From the NCBI GenBank assembly GCA_010015655.1, contig ML976699.1, forward strand, positions 310,001 to 374,000: a DNA stretch of 64,000 nucleotides, given 5' to 3'. A model generated the notes under the pieces. It had not been told where the DNA came from. It saw only the letters and a list, made by a program, of their open reading frames with translations, and searched no databases. The position numbers and the translations under genes were made by a program. Of the stretch, positions 23,880 through 33,811 are shown one piece after another. Position 1 is the stretch's first letter; each line of letters starts with the position of its first letter. This DNA comes from Bimuria novae-zelandiae CBS 107.79 (Eukaryota; Ascomycota; Dothideomycetes; Pleosporales; Didymosphaeriaceae).

Positions 23880-24872
23880 GGCTGGAGAGTGGGTCGGGTG
23901 TGCGAAAGCGGCGGGTGACTTGATTGGTGGCAGGCAGTGTAGGGGATGAGCTGAAGCTGAGATGTGCGAGAGATACTCGATGGATAATGGAAGTATGTGC
24001 GCAGACATAGCACACTGGAGTCTTTTACAAAGATGACGGAAGGAAGAGAGTTCAAGGGGCTGTCCAGATCGGTCGGGCAGGATCATCAAAATCGTATGCA
24101 AGTGAACAGTATTTCAATCAATGCAAAAGAGTACGGAACACACGGCACGATCCAATTGACAACACTCGGCATAGTGTTCTCCTTTCTTCAACTGTGTTCT
24201 CTCTTCCAACTCTTTCACGACGCTGCTGACGCCATATTCTATCCCGGTCGTGGTTCATGTTACAAAAGGTATATGCTAAATTTTTATGAGGCTTGACGCC
24301 GTGCGTTGAGACGTTTTCTCACATGAACATTTTAATATGATTCTTTACTCATAAAATCTATCCAATACGAGGTTTGACGCGCTGACGATATTGGTGAGGA
24401 AGAGTCAGCGTAAGATGTGGTGAGACTAGACTACTTTCGTACAGCTGTAGAATCAGCAATGTTTGTACGACAGTCAGCAATATTGTCTTTATGATCAATA
24501 CCAATATATTTGAGCACTTTGATTGGGTGCTATTTGTACGTCTGCGTGCTTTTGAATGCCTCCCTGTTGGAGGCTTCGGCGAAGCTCGCTGGATGCGAGT
24601 ACGTTGACCGCATCGTGGGCGAGTGGCTGCATACAGAGCCATCATCTCCACTGACAAAAGCTAAACTAATCAAGGAGGCGTAATAGTCTTTGAGGGAGGG
24701 ACCGAGAGGGAGATATCTCCACTGAAGGCGCCAAAATAGAGAGCGGGTGGTGTATATAAGTCCTCTCCATTCTCCTCAACATCATCCCAACCAGTCTCAA
24801 CAACTCACTCCTCCATCTCAAGTCCAGTCCAATTCCACATCAACCAACCAACCACCTCCCTCCAACTTCAAA
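23880..24872. promoter_or_regulatory. intergenic spacer with TATA box for the small secreted protein gene
   Basis: TATATAAG at 24753-24760 lies about 115 bp before the ATG at 24873 and is followed by a pyrimidine-rich CTCTCC/CAACATCATCCC leader, the usual design of highly expressed fungal secreted-protein genes. The rest of the spacer is featureless. Confidence 0.55.
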
Positions 24873-25401
24873 ATGCAGCTTACACTCGCAACCGCGGCTC
24901 TCGCCTTCCTCCCGGCCATCCTCGCCGCCCCAACCACCTCCCTCGTCACCAAAACCATCGCTCCCATTGAGGGCGACCTCGCCAAGCGCGCCAACTACGG
25001 CGTCTACCTCTGCAACGACCGCAACTGGTCGGGATACTGCCAGCACATCGTCGCGCCCGCGAGCGTGTGCGTTCCGCTTGCGTCCGATCTCAATGACCTG
25101 GTTAGCTCGGCTGGACCGGATGTTGGCAGCTTTTGCTACTTTTTCGTGTAAGTACACTCACCTTCCTCCTTTCCCCATTTGATGCTTTCCAGCTTGCTTT
25201 AATGAGATTGGTTTTCCGGGAGTCGATCTGAGGCTAACGATATGATTCTGTAGCGATGCTGGATGCAGCACTTCGGGCGACTTCTTCCACGTGGGTAACC
25301 CGGGATACGGCGATCTGTCCAAGGTACCGGTCAATGGGCCGGCGGGGAGCACCAGGAACTACGAGGACAAGCTGAGCAGCTATTTCTGCGTGGCAGCTTA
25401 G
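24873..25401 (+). CDS. small secreted cysteine-rich protein with Kex2-type propeptide
   Basis: Two exons, 24873-25147 and 25254-25401, give 140 residues. The signal peptide is MQLTLATAALAFLPAILA; a short propeptide ends in LAKR, a Kex2-type dibasic site, so the mature protein starts ANYGVYLCNDRNWSGYC. The mature chain has six cysteines (YLC, GYC, SVC, SFC, AGC, YFC), enough for three disulfides. The spacing YLCNDRNWSGYC...C...VSSAGPD resembles small fungal secreted proteins with a beta/gamma-crystallin-like fold, which include candidate effectors; that resemblance is my inference. The 106-nt intron begins GTAAGT. A strong TATA box lies upstream. Confidence 0.82.
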
Positions 25402-27079
25402 AGAGCAGTATGGAGACTCGGTGCAAGAGCTGATGGTGTAAAATGGACAAGACCGATGTGTGGTGGAGAAAAAGAAAAGCGGGAACATTCTTTTAAAAGC
25501 GGGATCGAGTGCGGTAGAGCATGATTTATGAAATATGATAAGTTTTAAAGCCTTTATTTGTGCTGAACTGGAGCATGTGTGTTGTGAATATGACAAATTT
25601 TAGATATGCAAAAAGACAGTGAACATGAGTGAGATGTCCACCGAGTAGAGTCAACAAGGGATACTAGATTACACACCGCAAATTATAAACAGACCGTACA
25701 GAAAGACAAAAGCCCAGAACGAGAGATCCACGAAAGAAACAACAAAAGGAAACCAATACTCTGTCGGAATATGTCGATACCAAAAGAGTGAAAGAAGAGA
25801 CAATGATTGCTTGACGAGTAATCAAAAATGTCGGAGGCCTTGGGCCTCATTCGTATACTATCGGGCACTTCGTGCACTGTGTATTAGCGCCCCAATGTGT
25901 GCACAATAGGTTCGTGCAAACTCCAGGAGTTCGATGTTTGTTGCCCTCCGGAAGTGTCGCGGGGGACCCTTTGAAATCCTCGCATGCCCATCCCGTCCGC
26001 TTCTTTCCCGTCACCTTTGCCGTTGCTGCGTCAGTCCACCTTTCCTGCGTCGGTTCTGGCATGTTGGAGCTGATGCTGAAGTGCGAAGCGTAAACGAGAG
26101 AACGATAGAGAATGGAGTATCGAAAGAATTCGGGAAAGTTCTGACAACAAGTAGTCTGCAAAAATTGTGTCTCTAGGAATGAATGATGATGAAGAGGAAG
26201 AAGGAAAAAAGCATGAAAATCTTGCCTTTTATGCAGCGCTTTGAGTCAGGAAGTTACATGGGATTTTCGAAACATTGACTACAGTGCTTTATCAGATAAA
26301 TCGACAGTGAACAGTGTTATAGTCGACTGTGTTGTAACTTGGCCTTGCACCTGGCGACAAGCACAGTCAACAGACCTCACGATCCAGGTGAAAGTGACCC
26401 AGTATATTACCATGAGTAATAAAGTCACGATATAGAAGGATACAGTCCTAAAATATTGGGTGTGTCTGATGTAAAGGTCGCAGAGCGTGAGCCGAGCTCT
26501 CCCAGTCACACTGTGGTGCTACACAATGGTGTCATTGATGAACTACGTCAGGTAACCGGTGACTTTCTATCTGCCAGAGCTCTAGAAAAACTTCGGTTTG
26601 GACTTCTTGCGTCTTGTTCAGAAAGCGATGCTCATAGTCGGTTCAAGATCGGATGATTTCGGCCCGCTTTCGATTCGAAGAGCTCTAGTGTTTTCGTTCG
26701 TTTCAGTATCAATTATCGAATCGGGGTTACTTTCAATTAAGGTCTCTGTTTACGGTCTGTAGAATATTAGACAACTTTTTCTTGGGTCGCAAACCCGATG
26801 GTGCATGGAAAATCCTATCTACCTATGGTATGGTAGCTGTTTCTGGACGAGATGGTTTATCAAATGATATTTTGATATTACAACAAGTATGTGAGGATGG
26901 AGTTTGATGATACCATTGTTATCCGCCGTCCTCACAAGAAGTTCACGTGTTCCTTCCCATGTACAACCCCGCCACTGGCTCCGAGCCTCGCATCACAGCT
27001 TGGCGTCTTACACTCACATCCTGTATATAGAGATAACTTCTACTACCTGCATCCAAGCCTTTCTTTTTCTCTGGGAAAA
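25402..27079. other. intergenic spacer
   Basis: It holds the possible small minus-strand gene at 25847-26062 (own entry). The remainder is AT-richer than the neighbouring genes and shows no domain or repeat. Confidence 0.35.
25847..26062 (-). CDS. possible small cysteine protein (hypothetical)
   Basis: A single frame of 71 residues starts MPEPTQERWTDAATAKVTG and ends VYE. It contains WACEDFKGSPA and then a cluster GVCTNLLCTHWGANTQCTKC, five cysteines and a histidine in C-x4-C-x-H and C-x2-C arrangement, which could bind zinc or form disulfides. No signal peptide is seen if the start is at 26062. The frame is open a further 33 codons upstream. I do not recognise the family; composition and the regular Cys spacing are the only support. 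Confidence 0.4.
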   Translation of the reverse strand: MPEPTQERWTDAATAKVTGKKRTGWACEDFKGSPATLPEGNKHRTPGVCTNLLCTHWGANTQCTKCPIVYE

Positions 27080-28554
27080 ATGCGTTTGCTCAACGCATCC
27101 ACAATCACCCTCGAATCCTTCTACAACGAGGCTACGACACCCCGCTACGCTATCCTGAGCCACACCTGGGGCGATGAAGAAGTCAGCTTCCAGGACCTGA
27201 ACTCTTGCGCATGGCCGCCGTCCTCGAAGGGTTTCTATAAGATCCGGCAGTGCTGCGAGCTAGTTCTCGCTCATGGTATTGTAAGTATCTCAAACGACGT
27301 AGCAGTGCGTCAAAGCCTCACTAGGTAGCTCTTTGATTGGTGAAAGTAGTCATGAGTACATGCATGTGGGATGAATGCTGAATTTGTACGACATAGAAGT
27401 ATGCTTGGGTCGACACATGCTGCATCGATACAACTAGCTCGTCGGAGCTTTCTGAGGGGATTAATAGCTTGTTCAAGTGGTATTTGAAAGCTGATGTTTG
27501 CTATGCATATCTTGAGGATGTGGAACGCTCTGATATGATGGTCAGGTCGTTGATGACGATAAAGGAAGACCTGATGAACGGAAGGAATGATAAACCAGGA
27601 TACGCAAGTGTGGAAAGACAGAGTCGCGAGAAAGTATACAAGCCGCAGCTGGGGAAGGTACGATTGTTCAAAAGAGGGTGGACGCTGCAGGAGCTTATTG
27701 CTCCGAACGAAGTCATATTTTTCGCGCAGTGGTAACAGTTCTTGGGAAGAAAGATGGAAATGGCAAGCGCGTTAGAGCGCATCACGGGAATTGACGATTT
27801 TATACTAACAAGTTCGAACCAGGACTTTTACCTCAAAAGGGTCAGTGTGGCACGACGGATGAGCTGGGCTGCCACAAGGGAGACGACTCGACCAGAAGAT
27901 ATTACGTATTGCCTACTTGGTATCTTCGACGTCAACGTGCTACTTCTGTACGGTGAAGGTGAGAAAGCATTTGTGCGGCTGCAAGAGGAGATTATGAAGA
28001 ATTCAGACAATCAGAGCCTGTTCTTGTGGGTGTCCGATAGCGTCGAAACACCTGGGAAACTGGATATGCGCACCGACTCCTAATGGTTCCAGATGCACAG
28101 GCGTCATCAGGGGTAGTATTTGGTTCCAATTACAGACAAAAACGTAGAAAAACGGGAGAGCAAGGACGAATGCGAACTGTCGCCCGACAAGGCACGCGGC
28201 GTATTTGCAGAGCATCCGAACGAGTTTCGTTCCTCGTCAAAATTACGGCCGGAAGACTTCGAGCTTGGGGAGCTTAGCACTTTCAACGACTCCTATTCTC
28301 TGACAAACAAGGGCTTACAGATGAACGTACTGTGTGTGAAGTCCCATTTTAGTGAGGGTGTCCACTTGGTGGCCTTTAACTGCGCAGAGATTGGGGATAC
28401 TCTTTCAATGTTTGGTGTTGTGATGCAGGCCCATGGAAAACTACTATATCGTAGAGAGGAATATGGACTTATCAGAATTCAGAAGGAGGACGTGCTTATT
28501 TCAGGTCGTATGGAAAGTATGTACTTAAGTACGAAGAGCTTTCCTGATCTGTAG
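27080..28554 (+). pseudogene. HET-domain (heterokaryon incompatibility) pseudogene
   Basis: Exon 1 (27080-27280) starts MRLLNASTITLESFY and carries the HET opening YAILSHTWGDEEVSFQDL; after an intron (27281-27396) comes the WVDTCCIDTTSSSELSEGINSLFKWY block, then FKRGWTLQELIAPNEVIFF, RMSWAATRETTRPEDITYCLLGIFDVN and LLYGEGEKAFVRLQEEI. These are the ordered motifs of fungal HET proteins, which trigger cell death on non-self fusion. The frame is interrupted by TAA at 27733-27735, TAA at 28081-28083 and TAG at 28114-28116, and then continues in the same frame to 28554 (GVFAEHPNEF...SLTNKGLQMNVL). The C-terminal region is the common HET-associated tail. It is most likely inactive, although a truncated product of about 180 residues could still be made. 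Confidence 0.8.
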
Positions 28555-29009
28555 AAAATTGTAAATCGTTTAATTTTTGGCACGCGACGATTAAAGCAAC
28601 AGTAGGTCACACTGGAACAATAAAACAAAAGTGTCTTTTAATTCAGCTGTTGAGTTAGGTTTGCGAGGTGCCACTCCTAACACACCTGGGCATGCACGAC
28701 TGCGTGGAAAAGCGGTTCTCTTTTGCAATGCCGAACCTCGGCCATAAAAAACTAAGACATAGTACAATAAGTCGTTGTATAACCGATTCAAGGGTAAAGT
28801 ACTGTGGTTGACTCTGGATATGGTCGGCCATCAGTTGGGGAAAGCTGTTACCTGATTGGGACTAGTGTTGCGTTTGATGACGCGCGTCGTGGCGCATGCT
28901 TCTGAGGCTATTCGCGTCAGCCTCAGCTCGGCCCTTCTTTGCTACCTTATTGTCGCCTTTCTCTTCGATTCTCCTCTTGACTTCACTCGCCTTCTTTCGT
29001 ATACGTTTC
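28555..29009. other. intergenic spacer
   Basis: No gene or repeat is seen in these 455 bp; they should include the promoter of the DUF7728-like gene. Confidence 0.35.
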
Positions 29010-30206
29010 ATGATGCTCTCCCGTACTCTCAACTTGGCGCTGGTCGCCGCAGGAGCGACCAACGCTATACTTATCCCTCCCGGCGTCTCTGCTGCTGAGC
29101 TGGACCTTGGGGACGACATGGCCATGGAGGTTGCGGCCAACTCGTTTCCCCGGACCGCATCCCTCGATTGCGCAACCTGTGAAATTGCGGCTCAGACGCC
29201 CGACGGCTCGCTCGCATGGACGCAGGGCGATGGGAACTCCTTCGTATGTAGCCTCGCGGATGTGACATTCGAATGACAGCTCCTGACACAAATATAGGTG
29301 CTCGACTTCGATGTGGGACCCCATGAAGATTCACTGAACATCGATGGCGTCCAGTTATACCCGCCCACCTTTGCCTACTTCACCCAGCCGTTCCGCGTCG
29401 CCCAAATCAACCCCGATGGCGAGAACCTCCCCCTCCGCGTCACAGGCTACAACTTCCACTACACATCCGCCGAGACCGTCAGCGAAGCCGGTATCGAACT
29501 GATCCCCATGACCTTCCAGATCAACTCCATCGAAGGAAAAGCCGTTGACCCTCCCGCGCTCACCATCAATCTCCTGAAAGACCCGAACGGTAAGCTCATG
29601 ATTGCATCCTTCACCTCGCCCCAAGCCGTCGAGAGCAGCCCAGCCGATCAAGAGAAGGAGTGCAGCGAGTGGCCGCTCCTGTGCAAGTGGCGGGCCGTCA
29701 TGGCCGACCGGATCAACGGGATGAAAGCGCACAAGAGCAAGCCAGGCTGCCACAAGCACCAGGGCAACCCGATGGCAGAAGACACCGTGGAGGGCAAGCC
29801 GCCGCATCGCTTCCGCCCAGGACACCCGCACCACCGACCTCACCACATGGGTGGCCATCCTCACTACCGCCACTACCGCGTGCACAAGATGTTCCGCCGC
29901 GTTTTCCTCACCGTCCTTGTTCCGATTCTGATTGGTATTTTCGCGGGTACTCTGACCTACCTCATCGGCATAGCGCTCGGCTACATCGTTGCTATCATCC
30001 TTACGAAGATCCGCGGCCAGCCCCTCTACGAAAGTGTTGCGCTAGACGAGGAGTCCGACGACTTCGAGGAGCAGCTGGGCGAGAAAGAGGTCTACGATCA
30101 TCTCCCCCAGTACGACTCTCCCCCGGTCTACGATGAGGCTGTTGAGAAAGAGGTCGTGGAAAAGGAGGTCGCTGAGGAAAAGGAAGTCGTTGAGGACAAG
30201 AAGTAA
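29010..30206 (+). CDS. DUF7728-like secretory-pathway membrane protein
   Basis: Two exons, 29010-29243 and 29298-30206, give 380 residues. The N-terminus is a signal peptide (MMLSRTLNLALVAAGATNAIL). A lumenal domain follows with DCATCEIA, QGDGNSFVLDFDVGPHEDSLNIDGVQLYP and ECSEWPLLCKWRA, matching my memory of the Dothideomycete DUF7728 family. Then comes a His/Pro/Arg-rich stretch (HRFRPGHPHHRPHHMGGHPHYRHYRVHK) that could bind metal. Residues about 292-328 form one long or two short membrane segments (FLTVLVPILIGIFAGTLTYLIGIALGYIVAIILTKI). The tail is acidic with Glu-Lys-Val repeats and a YDSPPVYDEA motif like a PY adaptor site. A second ATG one codon later is equally possible. The function is unknown. 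Confidence 0.75.
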
Positions 30207-31896
30207 ATGGAACAAGGGCCCGCATGTGTAGGATACGATCTTTTGCCACATTGGTACCATCAGCTGCGTGATGGTTTGCTAAGGGTTCTTCTGTGGCATT
30301 GGCGCAGCACAGGCGATTTGATCTTCCTAGAGTTTCTTCTTACGGATGTCATTTGTAGTTTGTAGCTACTATTCCGCGTATCAGCGTGTGTACAATCCAA
30401 TATATCCATTCACATGTATATCTGTCCTCCCTTCCCGGTTCCAGTCTAAGCCACTTCTAGGTATATTTCCCGCCGGCTCTTCGCGGTTTTATACATTGGA
30501 TGGTGATCAATGCCCATTCGCGAAGCTGCACTAGATTATGAGCTGATGAGCTGACGGCGCGCTTATCGTTGGCTCTTGCTGTGCCCTTGGGTTTCCATCG
30601 ACTTGGCACAGCACAGAAAAGGTCTATTGCAGGACAAGTATCAGATGCGCTGACGTTGCTTTCAACCGGTATACGCCTTTTCCAATAAAAAAACAGGACA
30701 GCACGCATCTCTTGGCCCTTCTGGGTGAGAGGGTGTGCAGAAAGCGGGGAAAGATAAGACAAAAATACAGCCTTGTGGGTAAATAAATGTCTACGGGTAG
30801 ATATTACATAAGACAGAACCTCGGATTCTCGTGCATAAAAGGTTCACCGGTATCGTAATGTGAAGTAAATTGAATCCATCAGCAACTCGACTCAACCATA
30901 CAAGACATACTACCAAATTCGATTCTCAACCGCGAACTTCGTGTACAAGTAAAGCGTCTAGGTTACAACCTCATTATAGCAGCATTGCTGATAAGTCTTC
31001 CAGCTAAGCCATGGAGCCTCATGTTCAGCCTCAGAAGAAGGTCTCGGCCTTGTGCGACAACGTCAACTCGGCCTTAGCAAGTGTTGAGCAAGAAGGATTC
31101 AGGGAACTGTCAGATTGGAATGGGATGGTGATGAGAGTACTGCTTCGTAGTCTGCTCCAGCCTAGCCTTGTACCCTGCTCTGGCTAACTAGCCTATTTAG
31201 CGAATGTTGTGCAAACACTGAGACTATAGTCTTTGGACGTAGAAGACTGCACCGCAATGGCAGTCTCGAGCGTATACAATTCAATCATATAAACCTGCTT
31301 TACGTCCATCTTAAGCACCCCGTAGCACCCGACCATCTTTTTTGTGGGCACCGTAGTGGGCGCAAAGAATCTCACAACAGACTAAAATTCAACCAGTCGT
31401 TTTCGGCTTATTACAATATACAACTATACAACTAACCTACAAGAAGGTATCAAAGCTCCAACGTATCAGCGCTCTCTCACGCCACAAATAACCCCCTCCG
31501 CCCCCCACACCCGCCCACAGAATAGCCAACGCAGCCGCCCGGGCCGTGTGTATAGCCTACGAGCCAGAATGCTCAGGTCGTAATGTCGTAAGTAGGTCGT
31601 AAGAGGGAAAAAAAAAAAAAGGAAGCTCGAAGAGAGCGAATCGCTGAAGCGCGGGGGAAAATCTGCACACGATCTGATTGAAGAGAGGTAAGGAAGAAAG
31701 GGGAGGTTATGTGGCAGTAGTTGTTGATGTGATAGTCGGTGGGCCGGAACATAGGAAAAGAGTACGCGTATGTTATGTACAGGGTACAGGGATGCGGGTT
31801 TAGCGAGTATATGTGAAACGGTGGTAGACAAGTGTTAGTTGGTTAGGATGCGTGCGTGCGTGTGCGATTGCGACGTGGCAAGTCCATAAGCATTGC
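30207..31896. other. intergenic spacer between convergent genes
   Basis: These 1.7 kb lie between the ends of the DUF7728-like (+) and PH-domain (-) genes. A 13-nt A run occurs near 31608. No conserved frame, RNA or repeat is visible. Confidence 0.35.
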
Positions 31897-33192
31897 CTAG
31901 TGATGTGGTGTTTGTTGCGGGACTGCAGGCGAAGGTGGATTCTTTTGGGCGGGCTGTTTTGCGCTGGTCGACGTCCTCGACGGCTGGGTGTTCCCTGCCT
32001 CCTGCAGCACGCGCTGCTGTTCAGCCTCTTTCCTCTTGACCAGCAAGCTCTTGAAGGCGCCGAGCCATTTTGACAGCGTGTTCTCGTTTGGTGCGCTGAA
32101 CCGGAAGTTCTTGTCCTCGGAGATGACTTGGAAGCAGTGCTGCTTGCTTTTGGACGGGGGATCGATGTCGACGGCATCGATGATGTTGGGGAAGGGGATG
32201 ACGAGGTTGGCCGAGTATTCGTCTTCGTTCTTGTAGAGGGCAAGCGCTTTTGGTCGGAGCACGACCCACACCTTCTTCCACTGTCGCACACCGCCTTTCG
32301 ATTTTAGCACGTAGAGCCAACCATGGTACACGACTCGTTCGTTGTCTGGCACGGTCCCAATATTGCTCTGCTGGCTAACGTTGTGTCCCTCTGGCGGTGG
32401 GGGGAGTGAGTTGGCCGAGCCCTGGAACTTGGCATGTACAGGACCACCTGTATCCGAGAAGTCGGAAAACGATCCGTATTCGTTGCCAGAGTAGTTGAGG
32501 GTATGAGAGGGCCGGCGCGCGCTGTGCATATTCTCAGGCGCCACCGAGCTTGTAGGCCGCTCGACCTCAGACGAGCTGGACCCGATGATTTCTCTCGTGG
32601 ACCTGTCGAAGCCACTGAACGTCTTGTCCCCTGTTGGGCTCATGATGACCATGTCCTCTTCGTCCTCGTCAATGCGCGCCTCGGCCCGAATCAGGTCAAC
32701 CCACCGCTGGGCCTCCTTTTCAGATGCGGCAGCCAAATGGTAGTTGCGCGCGGGCGAGAAGACGCCAAAGACATGCTGGATCTTCTTCTTCGAGTCCTTC
32801 TGGCGCGCAACGGCCGTGATTTCGGAGAGGGTGATTTGATGGCGAAGCTTCGTTTCGTCCTTGTCGCGGTAGATGGAGAGCAAATTGGGACGGAGGACGA
32901 GGTAGACGGGCTTCCATTGCTGCATAGAATGTTAGCATTCGGCTAAATGAAGAGCTGTTGGCACTTCTACCTTCGTTTTGCGCGTGCGCTTCATGATGGA
33001 GCCAGAATGGATGACGCGATCAAAGGCGAAGCTGCCATTCTGGTTCACAGGCGACATGCCGCTGTCGTTGTTTGCTCGCAGAGCTTCCAAGCGTGGTGGG
33101 TGGGCGGGTGTCTCGAGCTGCATGGGCGCCGGACCGATTGTGATGGGCTTTGTAGGTGTGTTCGGGGTGGTTTCGGTCATGGTGACTGCCAT
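31897..33192 (-). CDS. tandem PH-domain protein
   Basis: Two exons on the minus strand, 33192-32971 and 32919-31897, give 414 residues. PH domain 1 spans about residues 58-160 (VIHSGSIMKRTRKTK...QWKPVYLVLRPNLLSIYRDKDE...EKEAQRWVDLIRAEA); its beta2 strand is split by the only intron. PH domain 2 spans about 275-375 (YHGWLYVLKSKGGVRQWKKVWVVLRPKALALYKNED...ENTLSKWLGAFKSLL). The linker is Ser-rich and the C-terminus Gln/Pro-rich. The tandem arrangement recalls yeast Opy1, a phosphoinositide sensor, but orthology is unproved. Such proteins bind membrane phosphoinositides. It is divergent from EFL1 across 619 bp. Confidence 0.88.
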
Positions 33193-33811
33193 GTTCGGAT
33201 GCGCTGCATCTAGAGAGGCAGTCTTGGAGCAGTGGGAAGGCTGTTTCCGGTGCGGACGGCGGTATGTTTGGGGGGTCGACGGATATGATTCTTGGTTCGT
33301 GCTAAGACAGGGAGATGAACGACAACAACAGCCGAGCGGCAGGGGCCATGCGCGGGTGGAGCAGCCTCCAGGCCATCGGGCACGCTCCGTGACAGCAGGC
33401 GCGTTCCAAGTGTTTACAGACGCTGAGTTGCGCCAGGCATCGTGAATGGGAGGTTCGTTGACGCGTGCAGTGAGGCACTGCCGTTAGCTCGTGGGCGATC
33501 GCTGGCGCCGGCAACTGACGTACGTCTGCGTCGCACACTGCCGCCACCAGCGAAATTTAGTGGGGTAGGCCCGCGTTTGGGTCTGCCAAAAACCCACGGT
33601 TAATTAACAGCCAACCGCTACCAAAAACACCAGAGGCACTCTTCCCGCCCAGCATCCTGTCATCTTACCTATTTTTGCCGCGGGTGATTGCCTGCAGTGA
33701 AACAGCTCTCCCACACGCATCTCCACCAGGAACCCCCACCTACCGTCTCGAAACCGCAACCCCTCGCTGAAGATCCAGACCCGCGCAGAACAGCATCCAC
33801 ACACAGTCACC
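33193..33811. promoter_or_regulatory. shared divergent promoter region of the PH-domain gene and EFL1
   Basis: The two start codons face away from each other across this 619-bp gap, so both promoters lie here. No TATA box is visible; the right half is pyrimidine-rich on the EFL1 strand, common before housekeeping genes. Confidence 0.45.

Noticed and set aside
32434..32946. 170-residue open frame on the plus strand
   Set aside because: It is antisense to the PH-domain gene, which has two clear domains on the minus strand.
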